A stretch of 64,000 nucleotides of DNA, from assembly GCF_013409595.1 (NCBI RefSeq), contig NZ_JACCBD010000001.1, positions 3,472,001 to 3,536,000 on the forward strand. The letters run 5' to 3'. The notes below the pieces were generated by a model. That model worked only from the letters and a program-made list of their open reading frames with translations, did no database searches and was not told where the DNA came from. Positions 22,669-31,248 of the stretch are shown piece by piece (within the stretch, counting starts at the first letter, position 1; every line of letters starts with the position of its first letter). The position numbers and the translations under genes are program-made. This stretch comes from Leucobacter aridicollis (lineage in GTDB: Bacteria; Actinomycetota; Actinomycetes; Actinomycetales; Microbacteriaceae).

Positions 22669-22682
22669 TGTCTCTTGGTCAA

Positions 22683-22756
22683 GGGGCTATAGCTCAGGTG
22701 GTTAGAGCGCTTCACTGATAATGAAGAGGTCCCAGGTTCAAGTCCTGGTAGCCCCA
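22683..22756 (+). tRNA. tRNA-Ile(GAT)
   Basis: 74-nt cloverleaf: acceptor GGGGCTA/TAGCCCC, D-arm GCTCAGGTGGTTAGAGC, anticodon loop CTGATAA, T-arm GGTTCAAGTCC, discriminator A. No CCA encoded. Standard position after gyrA-DUF3566. Confidence 0.97.
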
Positions 22757-22762
22757 CTGAAT

Positions 22763-22791
22763 TTCACAAAATCCGCGAAAACCGGTAGTGT
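22763..22791 (+). promoter_or_regulatory. tRNA-Ala promoter
   Basis: TTCACA (22763-22768), 17-base spacer, TAGTGT (22786-22791) inside ACCGGTAGTGTT; near copy of the tRNA-Ile promoter. Confidence 0.5.
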
Positions 22792-22801
22792 TATTCACAA
22801 C

Positions 22802-22874
22802 GGGTCCTTAACTCAGTTGGTAGAGTGCCTGCTTTGCAAGCAGGATGTCGGGAGTTCGATTCTCCCAGGATCCA
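22802..22874 (+). tRNA. tRNA-Ala(TGC)
   Basis: 73-nt cloverleaf: acceptor GGGTCCT/AGGATCC with one G-T pair, D-arm CTCAGTTGGTAGAG, anticodon loop TTTGCAA, T-arm GGAGTTCGATTCTCC, discriminator A; no encoded CCA. Confidence 0.97.
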
Positions 22875-22887
22875 CAACATAAACAAG

Positions 22888-22919
22888 AAATGCCTTGCCT
22901 CACGGCGGGGCATTTTTTG
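22888..22919 (+). terminator. Intrinsic terminator after tRNA-Ala
   Basis: AATGCCTTGCC-tcac-GGCGGGGCATT, 11 pairs including two G-T, followed by TTTTTGTT. From here to the next gene at 23136 I see no gene or clear signal. Confidence 0.85.
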
Positions 22920-23135
22920 TTGCACCCAGCCCCCGAAACAGTGCCGCGAGTTCCGGCATTTGCGACACGCCAGAGATGCACATTCCGGAGGCTTGGCCCA
23001 CCGATTTCTTTTCAAACCCAAAGCGCACGCGACGAGCATCCGATGCGAACCCAAGGAGTCCGACACGCCCGGGCACGCGATTTCCTGGCTGATTCAGGCC
23101 TAGCAGCTGAGCGTTTATGAAGCTGGCAGAAGCCG

Positions 23136-23819
23136 CTATTGCAATCGCGGGTCGTAGCTTGGGTCCGGCAGCAACGCCGGGCAGCCGGATGTTGGAGCGC
23201 TCGCAACGAGCTCGAAGTGCCAGGGCTCGTTGTCGTAGAGCCTGCAGAGGCCATACCCGGCGCCGACCTCGGCCAGCCACCCCGTCGCCTCCCACGGCCC
23301 TAAGTCGACCGCTTCGCCGCGCACGTGTACCGAGGTTTCGGGCGTTGCGACCCAGCGTGCGGCCTCGGCCTCGGTACCGTACTCGACGATCGCTTCCGCG
23401 AGCAGTTCCTGCTGGTCGTGCTGCGACCGCCAGCCACTGGTGATGGTGAACTCAATGCCCGAGTCGGCGGCGGCAGCTCGCAGCGCCGCGAGGAGGTCAG
23501 GATCAAGTCCGTCGATCCCCTGGAGCCCGGTGGCGAACACACTGGTGCCCGCAGGCAGGTCGCCGGAGGCCGGCGCAGCGTCGTGCGGGGGAGCTGGAAC
23601 CCCCACCGGCTCGCTATCCGCCTGCTGCGACGGTGGCGCCGTTCCTTCGTTCGGGGCGCCATCCGCCCGGGCCGGCGTCTCCGCGAACGCGCCCGTACCC
23701 GGAGCGCCAATTCCCTGCACAAGAATGAATCCAGCGGTCGCTGCGGCGACGACGGCACCGGCAATAAGGGCTGGCACCCGCAGTCGGCGCATTCGAAGCT
23801 CGGCAACTGTGTATCGCAT
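23136..23819 (-). CDS. Secreted VanY-type D-Ala-D-Ala carboxypeptidase
   Basis: About 227 residues: N-terminal membrane segment (VPALIAGAVVAAATAGFILVQ), a Pro/Ala-rich linker, then a LAS/VanY peptidase domain with zinc ligands SVHVRGEAVDLG (His and Asp) and EPWHFEL (His), plus SGWRS of the substrate pocket and the glutamate just before WHFE. Expected to trim terminal D-Ala from peptidoglycan stems outside the membrane. ATG 23819 is the likely start; an in-frame ATG at 23870 adds 17 residues. Divergent from a response regulator; grouped with a VanZ protein, it looks like part of a van-type accessory locus. Confidence 0.85.
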   Translation of the reverse strand: MRYTVAELRMRRLRVPALIAGAVVAAATAGFILVQGIGAPGTGAFAETPARADGAPNEGTAPPSQQADSEPVGVPAPPHDAAPASGDLPAGTSVFATGLQGIDGLDPDLLAALRAAAADSGIEFTITSGWRSQHDQQELLAEAIVEYGTEAEAARWVATPETSVHVRGEAVDLGPWEATGWLAEVGAGYGLCRLYDNEPWHFELVASAPTSGCPALLPDPSYDPRLQ

Positions 23820-23853
23820 GGGAACTAGTCCACTCGAACACTGGTTGCTGGAA

Positions 23854-23886
23854 CGTATGGCTTTTTTCATACGCTGCGCATATGCG
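23854..23886. promoter_or_regulatory. Inverted repeats between vanY-like gene and response regulator
   Basis: CGTATG (23854-23859) and CATACG (23868-23873) flank a T-run, followed by the 10-bp palindrome CGCATATGCG (23877-23886). Their position in an 87-bp divergent promoter region makes them candidate sites for the adjacent response regulator. Confidence 0.4.
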
Positions 23887-23906
23887 AAGGTTCGTACGAT
23901 AGAGAC

Positions 23907-24596
23907 ATGCGTGTCCTGATCGTCGAAGACGAGCCCTTTCTCGCGGAGGCAATCCGCGACGGCCTGCGCCTCGAAGCGATCGCCGGTGACATCGCAAACG
24001 ACGGCGACACCGCGCTTGAGCTGTTGAGCGTGAACGAGTACGACATCGCAGTACTCGACCGTGATATTCCGGGCCCGAGTGGCGACGAGATCGCCGCGAC
24101 GATCGTGCGTTCGGGCAGCGGCATGCCGATTCTCATGCTGACCGCGGCAGATCGGCTCGATGATAAGGCCTCCGGCTTCGAGCTCGGAGCCGACGACTAT
24201 CTCACGAAGCCGTTTGAACTCCAGGAGCTCGTGCTCCGGCTCAGAGCGCTCGACCGCAGGCGCGCCCACCACAGACCGCCGGTCCGAGAGATTGCGGGGC
24301 TTCGCGTTGACCCGTTCCGGCGCGAGGTGTACCGTGACGGGCGCTACGTCGCTCTCACCAGGAAACAGTTCGCCGTGCTTGAGGTGCTTGTCGCGGCGGA
24401 GGGCGGCGTGGTGAGTGCAGAGGAACTGCTCGAGCGCGCGTGGGACGAGAACGCGGACCCGTTCACGAATGCGGTGCGCATCACCGTGTCAGCCCTGCGC
24501 AAGCGCATCGGCGAGCCCGCGATCATCGCAACAGTGCCCGGCGTCGGCTACCGGATCGACGCGACTGCAGGGCAAGATGTCGCCGCGTCGAGCTGA
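23907..24596 (+). CDS. OmpR-family response regulator (VanR-like)
   Basis: 229 residues. Receiver domain with acidic pocket VEDEP, phospho-acceptor Asp in AVLDRDIPGPSG, Thr in MLTAADR and Lys in LTKPF; C-terminal winged-helix DNA-binding domain (TRKQFAVLEVLVAAEGGVVSAEELLERAW ... VSALRKRIG ... VPGVGYRI). It shares its last 20 bases with the sensor kinase gene. Neighbours (VanY-type peptidase, VanZ) suggest envelope or glycopeptide sensing; this is inference. Confidence 0.93.
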   Translation: MRVLIVEDEPFLAEAIRDGLRLEAIAGDIANDGDTALELLSVNEYDIAVLDRDIPGPSGDEIAATIVRSGSGMPILMLTAADRLDDKASGFELGADDYLTKPFELQELVLRLRALDRRRAHHRPPVREIAGLRVDPFRREVYRDGRYVALTRKQFAVLEVLVAAEGGVVSAEELLERAWDENADPFTNAVRITVSALRKRIGEPAIIATVPGVGYRIDATAGQDVAASS

Positions 24597-25713
24597 GGTT
24601 CGCGGCGCGAGCGCCAGGCTTCGCCTCACGCTGAGCTACGCCGGCTTCCTGCTCGTCACCGGCGCCCTGCTCCTCGCCGTCGTCTGGGCGTTCCTGCTGC
24701 GCTATGTGCCGCCGGACGCGATTTGGGTCGATACGCAGTTCTTCCCGGGCCGCGACGACCTTGTTCGCGCGTTCGTGCCTCGCGCGCTCGGGGCGCTCGG
24801 GGCGCTGTTGCTCGTGGGTCTTGTCGGCGGGTGGATCCTCGCTGGCCGGATGCTGGCCCCGCTCGAACGCATGACGAAGGTCACGAGGCAGGTCAGCGCT
24901 GGGGCGCTCGGTGCGCGCATCGAGCTTGCAGGCCCACCCGACGAGTTTCGCGAACTCGCCGAAGCCTTCGACACGATGCTCGACAGGCTCGAGGCACACG
25001 TCGCCGAGCAGGAGCGGTTCGCAGCGAATGCGTCGCACGAGCTTCGCACGCCGCTCGCCATCACACAGGCAATGCTCGACGTCGCCCGCAAGGAGCCCCC
25101 GGCGGACTCCGCGCCGCTCGTCGACAGGCTCTGGACGGTGAACGCTCGCGCGATCGAATTGACTGAGGCGCTGCTGCTGCTCGGTCGGAGCGGGAGGCGC
25201 GGATTCGCCCGCGAGGCCGTCGATCTCTCGTTGCTCGTCGAGGAGGCCGTCGAGACGCTGCTCCCGCGCGCCGAATCCCGGGGCGTCACGATCGAGGTTG
25301 CCGGTGACCCGGTGCTCGCGGCTGGATCTTCTGCACTGCTCTCCCAGGTCGCGAGTAATCTCGTACTCAACGCGATCCTCCATAACCTGCCGGCTGGCGG
25401 GCGCTCGACAATCACGACGTGGGAGGCTGGCGGACGCGCCCTGCTGTCCGTTGAGAACACAGGGGCACGGCTGAGCGAGGAACTCGTCGCCACGCTGACC
25501 GAGCCGTTCCGGCGTGGCAGCGAACGAACGCGCGCGGACGACTCGGGTGTCGGCCTGGGGCTCGCGATCGTGCAGAGCATCGCTCAGGCGCATGATGGCA
25601 GCCTGACGCTCCGTCCCCGCCCGGGAGGCGGCATGATCGCGATCGTTGCGTTGCCGCCGGCGACGCCCCCGGCACGCCGGCTACGGGGTGAGGGACACCA
25701 CGGCGAGCGCTGA
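24577..25713 (+). CDS. Sensor histidine kinase (VanS-like)
   Basis: About 378 residues from ATG 24577. Two membrane helices (about residues 14-40 and 66-90) flank a very short extracytoplasmic loop of roughly 25 residues, then a HAMP domain (AGRMLAPLERMTKVTRQ), the H-box FAANASHELRTPLA, N-box NLVLNAILHN and G-box GVGLGLAIVQSIAQAHDG. The small sensor loop suggests detection within or at the membrane. The 3' end runs 33 bases into the convergent vanZ-like gene. Confidence 0.92.
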   Translation: MSPRRAEVRGASARLRLTLSYAGFLLVTGALLLAVVWAFLLRYVPPDAIWVDTQFFPGRDDLVRAFVPRALGALGALLLVGLVGGWILAGRMLAPLERMTKVTRQVSAGALGARIELAGPPDEFRELAEAFDTMLDRLEAHVAEQERFAANASHELRTPLAITQAMLDVARKEPPADSAPLVDRLWTVNARAIELTEALLLLGRSGRRGFAREAVDLSLLVEEAVETLLPRAESRGVTIEVAGDPVLAAGSSALLSQVASNLVLNAILHNLPAGGRSTITTWEAGGRALLSVENTGARLSEELVATLTEPFRRGSERTRADDSGVGLGLAIVQSIAQAHDGSLTLRPRPGGGMIAIVALPPATPPARRLRGEGHHGER

Positions 25714-26238
25714 CACGATAAGCGCGACGAGCAGCGCGAAGCCGCCAGCACGCTGCAGTACCTCACGTGCGCCGAACCGCGATCGCGTCTGCGCGCAGGC
25801 GACGAGTGCGAGCCCGACAGCCCCACCCGTGGTGTTCGCGATGACATCAGTGATGTCCGCCGCCCCAACGGCGAGCACGAACTGAAGGACTTCGTACGTG
25901 GTGCTGATCGCAGCGATGAGCAGCGTGCCAGACCACCATGCCCTGCGCGGCCAGAGCACACCGAGGAGCAGTCCGAGCGGCACGAAGACCAGGAAGTTCG
26001 CGGCGACCTCCGCCGGTGCGCTCGGGCCGAAAACCGCCGTCGCCGCGAACGGGACCCATTTCACGGGAGACAGGCTCTCGCCGACGTGTGGCAGACGCAG
26101 CTTCCACACGATCGCCCAGGTCAGCAGCGTCAGATACGTGCTGAACGCCGCGACGAGCACGGTCTCTGCCGCCAGGGGCACGCGCGCGGTGGGGAGCGGT
26201 CGCGTCGAAGGAGCCAGGGTGCGAGTCGTATCGAGCAT
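25681..26238 (-). CDS. VanZ-family membrane protein
   Basis: About 185 residues with four to five membrane helices and the VanZ signature: AANFLVFVPLGLLLGVL, then STTYEVLQFVL and ADITDVIANTTGGAVGLAL. VanZ proteins give low-level teicoplanin resistance or lipoglycopeptide tolerance in some Gram-positives; function here is inferred. ATG 26238 chosen; TTG 26250 would add four residues. Convergent with the kinase gene. Confidence 0.88.
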   Translation of the reverse strand: MLDTTRTLAPSTRPLPTARVPLAAETVLVAAFSTYLTLLTWAIVWKLRLPHVGESLSPVKWVPFAATAVFGPSAPAEVAANFLVFVPLGLLLGVLWPRRAWWSGTLLIAAISTTYEVLQFVLAVGAADITDVIANTTGGAVGLALVACAQTRSRFGAREVLQRAGGFALLVALIVSALAVVSLTP

Positions 26239-26301
26239 GACACCAGTCAAGCGGCGCGGGTGTTGCGAGAGCGTTGAGAGATTTCGATATGCTCACGAAA
26301 C

Positions 26302-26330
26302 ATCGGGGCGGCGGGAGCCGCCGCCCCGAT
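26302..26330. terminator. GC-rich hairpin between vanZ-like gene and thiolase
   Basis: Perfect 13-bp stem ATCGGGGCGGCGG / CCGCCGCCCCGAT with a 3-base loop, placed just after the thiolase stop on the minus strand and followed there by TGTTTCG. Likely terminator of the thiolase transcript. Confidence 0.65.
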
Positions 26331-26346
26331 CCTGATCCGGGTGGCC

Positions 26347-27534
26347 CTAAGCCTCCCAGCGCCGCAGGAGCGCGGCGAGCGCCTGTCCGCCGCCGATGCA
26401 CATCGAGACGACGGCGTGGTCGAGGGCGTTGCGCCGCAGATTCATTGCCGCGCGGAGGGTGAGGATCGCGCCAGTGGCACCCACCGGGTGACCGAGTGCG
26501 ATCGCGCCGCCGAACGGGTTGGTGCGTTCAGGATCGAGCCCGGCGTCACGAATCACGGCGAGCGCCTGCGACGCGAACGCCTCGTTCATCTCGGTGTGAT
26601 CGATGTCGCCCGGCGACATGCCGGTCTGCGCGAAGAGCTTTTCGAGCGCCAGGGTCGGCGCGTAGCCCATGATGTCGGGGTCGATGCCGGCAGCGGTGAC
26701 GGCCTCGATCGTCGCGAGGGGCGTGAGGCCACGATCCCGCGCATCGGACTCACGCATGAGCACGACCGCCGCAGCGCCATCGTTGATCCCGGAAGCGTTT
26801 CCGGCGGTGACCGAGCCGCCCTCGGCGAACGCGGGCCTGAGACCGGCGAGCACGTCCTGCGTCGTGCCCGGCTTGGGATGCTCGTCAGCCGAGATGGTGA
26901 CGGGGCGCCTGCCCGAGGTCGTCACCGGAACGATTTCCTCCGCGAACGCGGCCTGCGATTCGGGCAGCGCGGCACGGCGCTGGCTCTCCACCGCGAACGC
27001 GTCTTGCTCCTCCCTGGACACGCCGAACCGTTCGGCGACGTTCTCCGCGGTCGTCCCCATGTGCTTGCCCGTGAAGGGATCGCTGAGCATCTGCAGGGTG
27101 CCGTCGACGAGCGTCCGGTCGCCGAGCCTATCGTTGAAGCGGGCGTTGTAGTCGTAGAACGGCAGCCTCGTCATATTCTCGTCGCCGCCAGCGACAACGA
27201 CGTCGACGCCGCCCCACAGCAGTTGCTGTGCGCCCGACCAGATCGCTTGCAGCCCCGAGCCGCAGAGCCGGTTCACCGTGAACGCGGGCACAGCGGTGCC
27301 CAAGCCGGCGGCGATCGAGACCCGGCGTGCGTTGTAGGCGTCCGCGCCAATCTGGCCGATGTTCCCCATGATGACCTCGCCGACCTCCGACGGCGACACC
27401 CCGGATCGCGCGAGCGCTTCCCGCACGGCGACGGCCCCGAGCTGGTGCGCCTCGGTGTCGCGGAACGCCTTACCGAAGCTGCCAATGGGGGTGCGGGCGC
27501 CGGCGAGAATGGCGACTCTCTCGGAAGTATGCAT
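26347..27534 (-). CDS. Acetyl-CoA acyltransferase (thiolase)
   Basis: 395 residues with thiolase active-site motifs: NRLCGSGLQA (Cys91), AEEIVPV context, MNEAFASQALA, GGAIALGHPVGATG (His) and SMCIGGGQ (second Cys). Degradative-type thiolase of fatty-acid or ketone metabolism; chain-length preference cannot be told. Start ATG 27534 is supported by TGAGGAG about 9 bases upstream. Divergent from a TetR regulator with an operator-like palindrome between them, so it is probably under that regulator. Confidence 0.93.
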   Translation of the reverse strand: MHTSERVAILAGARTPIGSFGKAFRDTEAHQLGAVAVREALARSGVSPSEVGEVIMGNIGQIGADAYNARRVSIAAGLGTAVPAFTVNRLCGSGLQAIWSGAQQLLWGGVDVVVAGGDENMTRLPFYDYNARFNDRLGDRTLVDGTLQMLSDPFTGKHMGTTAENVAERFGVSREEQDAFAVESQRRAALPESQAAFAEEIVPVTTSGRRPVTISADEHPKPGTTQDVLAGLRPAFAEGGSVTAGNASGINDGAAAVVLMRESDARDRGLTPLATIEAVTAAGIDPDIMGYAPTLALEKLFAQTGMSPGDIDHTEMNEAFASQALAVIRDAGLDPERTNPFGGAIALGHPVGATGAILTLRAAMNLRRNALDHAVVSMCIGGGQALAALLRRWEA

Positions 27535-27560
27535 GGTGGTGTGCTCCTCACAGACGTGTG

Positions 27561-27590
27561 ACGGAGCACCGGGTCGACACAGTGCTCCGT
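27561..27590. promoter_or_regulatory. 30-bp operator-like palindrome, thiolase/TetR intergenic
   Basis: ACGGAGCAC (27561-27569) and GTGCTCCGT (27582-27590) are perfect 9-bp arms, and GTCGAC sits exactly at the dyad centre (27573-27578). Candidate operator for the adjacent TetR protein, controlling both divergent genes. Confidence 0.55.
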
Positions 27591-27679
27591 TGCGTGATCG
27601 ATTGTTCCCTAAGCATCGCAGATCGTGGCGCCGGTCGCCGAAGCGTAGCGCTCGCTTGATCGCGCGGTAGTGTGAGGGC

Positions 27680-28324
27680 GTGAGTAGCGTCGAAGAGCCG
27701 AGCACCGAGAACCGGGCGCCGCGGAGCCGGGCCCGCAACGGGGAGTCTCGGGCATCGGTCGTCGCCGCCGCGCTGAAGAGTTTCGCGGCGCGGGGGTACT
27801 TCGGCGCGTCGATGCGCGACATCGCCTCCGAAGCGAACATCGGCCTCGCCGGGATCTACCACCACTTCGGCAGCAAGCAAGACCTGCTTCAGGCGGTGAT
27901 GACCATGACGCTGCAGGACGTGCTCGCGAGCACCCGGGCTCGCGTCGCCGCGGCGCCCGCCGACGACCCCGCCGCGCAGCTCGACGCCCTCGTCCGCGCC
28001 TGGGTCGAGTTTCACACCGTGCGTCAGGAGGAGGCTCGCGTCGGCGCCTCCGAAGTTCACTGCCTCGAGGGGGCGGGGCGCGATCGGGTGATCGCCCTGC
28101 GGGATGAGCAGGAGACGCTGTTCGTCGACGTCGTCGAACGCGGGGTTCGCCTCGGGGCGTTCACCACACCGTACCCGCGGGAGGCGGCGCGCGCGATGAT
28201 CAACATGGGGATCGCGGTCGCCACGTGGTACCGGCTCGATGGCGATATCAGCCCGCACGGGCTCGCTGAGCGGTACGCGCGGATGTCGCTCGATATGGTC
28301 GGCGCGCTCGCGACGCGGGACTAG
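27680..28324 (+). CDS. TetR-family transcriptional regulator
   Basis: 214 residues; N-terminal helix-turn-helix (SVVAAALKSFAARGYFGASMRDIASEANIGLAGIYHHFGSKQDLL) and a C-terminal ligand-binding domain of the type found in regulators of fatty-acid or CoA metabolism. GTG start. It sits between the divergent thiolase and the valine-catabolic genes, so an acyl-CoA-responsive repressor is the simplest reading. Confidence 0.9.
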   Translation: MSSVEEPSTENRAPRSRARNGESRASVVAAALKSFAARGYFGASMRDIASEANIGLAGIYHHFGSKQDLLQAVMTMTLQDVLASTRARVAAAPADDPAAQLDALVRAWVEFHTVRQEEARVGASEVHCLEGAGRDRVIALRDEQETLFVDVVERGVRLGAFTTPYPREAARAMINMGIAVATWYRLDGDISPHGLAERYARMSLDMVGALATRD

Positions 28325-28423
28325 CCGCCCCGCAGCCTGCCGCGGCGCTCGGCGCGCGGGCGGGTGCGCCAACCGGGGCCGCGTGCTGTGCGTACGCGCA
28401 CACCGTAGGCGAATCTCTGCCAG

Positions 28424-28452
28424 TTGTATTTGAACGATCGTTCGTTTACGCT
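28424..28452 (+). promoter_or_regulatory. mmsA operon promoter with palindromic operator in spacer
   Basis: TTGTAT (28424-28429), 17-base spacer, TACGCT (28447-28452). The spacer holds the perfect palindrome GAACGATCGTTC (28432-28443), typical of TetR-type operators, so repressor binding would block RNA polymerase. It differs from the palindrome upstream of the TetR gene. Confidence 0.6.
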
Positions 28453-28522
28453 CGGATCAACCGGGGAGCGATCCACAAGAGCGCCTCCGAGTGTCGAAAC
28501 ACCTGGCCCGAAGGAGCGCCCA

Positions 28523-30055
28523 ATGACCGCTGTCGCACACCCACCTCACCCCGGTGAAGCGCGAGTGCTCACCCACTTCATCAACGGTGAGCACGTCGCC
28601 GGAACCTCGGGAAGGTTCAGTGACGTGTACGACCCGAGCGTTGGGCATGTGCAGGCGCAGGTTCCGCTCGCGAGCACAGCGGAAGTCACTGCCGCGATCG
28701 ATAACGCGGCCGAGGCGCAGCTCGAGTGGGCCGCGCTCAACCCGCAGCGTCGAGCACGTGTGTTGCTCCGCTTCCTCGATCTCATCGCGCGCGACACCCC
28801 TGAACTCGCGAAGCTGCTCTCGCGCGAGCACGGAAAGACAGTGCCAGACGCGATCGGTGATATCCAGCGCGGTGTCGAGGTGATCGAGTTCGCCGTCGGC
28901 GGGCCGCATCTGTTGAAGGGCGACTATTCGACCGGCGTCGGCACCGGCGTCGATGTGTACTCGATGCGTCAGCCGCTCGGCGTCGTCGCGGGCATTACCC
29001 CGTTCAACTTCCCGGCGATGATTCCGCTGTGGAAGGCTGGCCCGGCGCTCGCGGCGGGCAACTCGTTCATCTTGAAGCCGTCCGAGCGCGACCCTTCCGT
29101 GCCGTTGCGGATCGCTGAACTGCTCCTCGAAGCTGGGCTGCCGCCCGGAGTGTTCAACGTCGTCAACGGCGACAAGGAGGCAGTCGACGCGCTGCTGCAC
29201 GACGACCGGGTCCGGGCGATCGGTTTCGTCGGATCAACGCCCATCGCGCAGTACATCTACGAGACCGCAGCCGCGCAGGGCAAGCGTGCGCAGTGCTTCG
29301 GCGGCGCGAAGAACCACATGATCGTCATGCCTGACGCGGATCTCGACCAGGTCGCCGACGCGCTGATCGGCGCGGGGTATGGTTCGGCCGGCGAGCGGTG
29401 CATGGCGATCTCGGTCGCGGTGCCAGTCGGCAAGGAGACCGCAGACGCCCTCGCGGCGAAGCTCGTGGAGCGACTCAGCGACCTCCGGATCGGACCGGCA
29501 CTCGACGAGACCGCTGATTACGGTCCCCTCGTCTCGGCAGAGGCGAAGGCCCGCGTCGAGCACTACATCCAGCTCGGCGTCGACGAGGGCGCCACGCTGC
29601 TCGCAGATGGTCGCGGTCACGTTGTCGACGGCTACGAGGGTGGCTACTACCTCGGGCCGACGCTCTTTGACAATGTCACGCCCGAGATGACGATCTATCT
29701 TGAGGAGATCTTCGGACCGGTGCTCGTGATGACCCGAGCCGAGACCTACGAGGAAGCGCTTGCGCTCGCGAGCGATCACGAGTACGGCAACGGCGTCGCG
29801 ATTTTCACCCGCGACGGCGACACCGCTCGCGACTTCACGGCGCGCGTTAACGTCGGGATGGTCGGCGTGAACGTGCCGATCCCCGTGCCGATCGCGTACC
29901 ACACGTTTGGTGGCTGGAAGCGCTCCGGTTTCGGCGACCTGAACCAGCACGGCCCGGACGCATTCCGGTTCTACACGAAGACAAAGACAGTCACGAGCCG
30001 ATGGCCATCGGGGGCGAAAGAGGGCGCAAGCTTCGTCATCCCCACGATGCAGTGA
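28523..30055 (+). CDS. mmsA: CoA-acylating methylmalonate-semialdehyde dehydrogenase
   Basis: 510 residues of the aldehyde dehydrogenase superfamily, MMSDH branch: GITPFNFPAMIPLW, CFGGAKNHMIVMPDAD, and the catalytic cysteine in GSAGERCMAIS (Cys293), NAD-site FVGSTPIA. Converts methylmalonate semialdehyde to propionyl-CoA in valine breakdown. GAAGGAG at 28510-28516 fixes ATG 28523. First gene of an operon with an acyl-CoA dehydrogenase and a 3-hydroxyisobutyrate dehydrogenase. Confidence 0.93.
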   Translation: MTAVAHPPHPGEARVLTHFINGEHVAGTSGRFSDVYDPSVGHVQAQVPLASTAEVTAAIDNAAEAQLEWAALNPQRRARVLLRFLDLIARDTPELAKLLSREHGKTVPDAIGDIQRGVEVIEFAVGGPHLLKGDYSTGVGTGVDVYSMRQPLGVVAGITPFNFPAMIPLWKAGPALAAGNSFILKPSERDPSVPLRIAELLLEAGLPPGVFNVVNGDKEAVDALLHDDRVRAIGFVGSTPIAQYIYETAAAQGKRAQCFGGAKNHMIVMPDADLDQVADALIGAGYGSAGERCMAISVAVPVGKETADALAAKLVERLSDLRIGPALDETADYGPLVSAEAKARVEHYIQLGVDEGATLLADGRGHVVDGYEGGYYLGPTLFDNVTPEMTIYLEEIFGPVLVMTRAETYEEALALASDHEYGNGVAIFTRDGDTARDFTARVNVGMVGVNVPIPVPIAYHTFGGWKRSGFGDLNQHGPDAFRFYTKTKTVTSRWPSGAKEGASFVIPTMQ

Positions 30056-30063
30056 GCGCGGTC

Positions 30064-31209
30064 ATGACAGACACCGCGGCAGAGGAACGCGAGGCGCTCG
30101 TCGACGCCGTGCGCGATTTCGCGAATGCTCAGCTCGCGCCGTTCGCTGCTGAGCGCGACGCGCAGAAGATCTTTCCGATCGACGCCCTCGAGGCCGCGGG
30201 AGAGCTCGGGCTCGGCGGCATCTATGTGCGCGAGGAGTATGGATCGGGCCTATCGCGGCTCGACGCTGTCGCGATCTTTGAGGAGCTCGCGAAGGGCGAC
30301 GTCACCGTCGCCGCGTACATCTCGATCCACAACATGGCGGCCTGGATGATCGACACGTTCGGCTCGGACGACCAGCGCGAGCGCTGGCTGCCCGGCATGG
30401 TGTCGATGCGTCAGCTGGGCGCATACTGTCTCACAGAACCCGGCGCCGGCTCAGATGCGGCCGCCATCACAACGAGCGCACGGCGCGAGGGCGATGAGTA
30501 CGTTCTGAACGGGACGAAGCAGTTCATCTCCGGGGCGGGCGCCGCGTCGGTGTATGTCGTCATGGCACGGACGGGTGGGCCGGGACCGGCGGGTATCAGC
30601 ACGATCGTCGTCGAGAAAGACACTCCGGGCCTGAGTTTCGGACCGAACGAGCACAAGATGGGGTGGAACGCCCAGCCCACGCGCCAGGTCATCTTCGATA
30701 ACGTCAGGGTGCCTGTCGCTAACCGGTTGAGCGAGGAGGGCGACGGATTTCATATCGCGATGCGCGGGCTCAATGGTGGTCGGGTGAACATCGGGGCGTG
30801 CTCGATCGGCGGCGCGCAGTGGGCGCTCGACCGCGCCGTTGCCTACGTGCAGGAGCGCCACGCGTTTGGCGCGCCGCTTGCGGCGAACCAGTCGATCGTG
30901 TTCACCCTCGCCGATATTGAGACCGACATCCAGGCCGCGAGGGCGCTGCTCGAGCGCGCCGCGGCGAAGATGGACAGCGGGGCGAGCGACACGGCCGTTG
31001 CGTGCGCACTCGCCAAGCGGTTCGCGACCGATGCCGCCTTCGACGCGGCGAACAAGGCACTGCAGCTGCATGGCGGCTACGGCTACCTGCAGGAGTACGG
31101 GATTGAACGTGTCGTCCGCGACTTGCGCGTACACCAGATCCTTGAGGGAACCAACGAGATTATGCGCACCATCATCGGGCGCGGCCTGCTCCGGGGCGGT
31201 AAGCGCTAG
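30064..31209 (+). CDS. Acyl-CoA dehydrogenase (probable isobutyryl-CoA dehydrogenase)
   Basis: About 381 residues with family signatures CLTEPGAGSDAAAITTSA and the C-terminal LQLHGGYGYLQEYGIERVVRDLRVHQILEGTNEIM; catalytic base Glu361. FAD enzyme; placement between mmsA and mmsB points to isobutyryl-CoA in valine catabolism. Start is ATG 30064 or, four codons earlier, GTG 30052, which would overlap the mmsA stop as GTGA. Neither has a clear ribosome site, suggesting coupling to mmsA. Confidence 0.92.
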   Translation: MTDTAAEEREALVDAVRDFANAQLAPFAAERDAQKIFPIDALEAAGELGLGGIYVREEYGSGLSRLDAVAIFEELAKGDVTVAAYISIHNMAAWMIDTFGSDDQRERWLPGMVSMRQLGAYCLTEPGAGSDAAAITTSARREGDEYVLNGTKQFISGAGAASVYVVMARTGGPGPAGISTIVVEKDTPGLSFGPNEHKMGWNAQPTRQVIFDNVRVPVANRLSEEGDGFHIAMRGLNGGRVNIGACSIGGAQWALDRAVAYVQERHAFGAPLAANQSIVFTLADIETDIQAARALLERAAAKMDSGASDTAVACALAKRFATDAAFDAANKALQLHGGYGYLQEYGIERVVRDLRVHQILEGTNEIMRTIIGRGLLRGGKR

Positions 31210-31248
31210 CGCGTGACAGGAGCGGGGAGACGTTCAAAAGGAGAGAAC

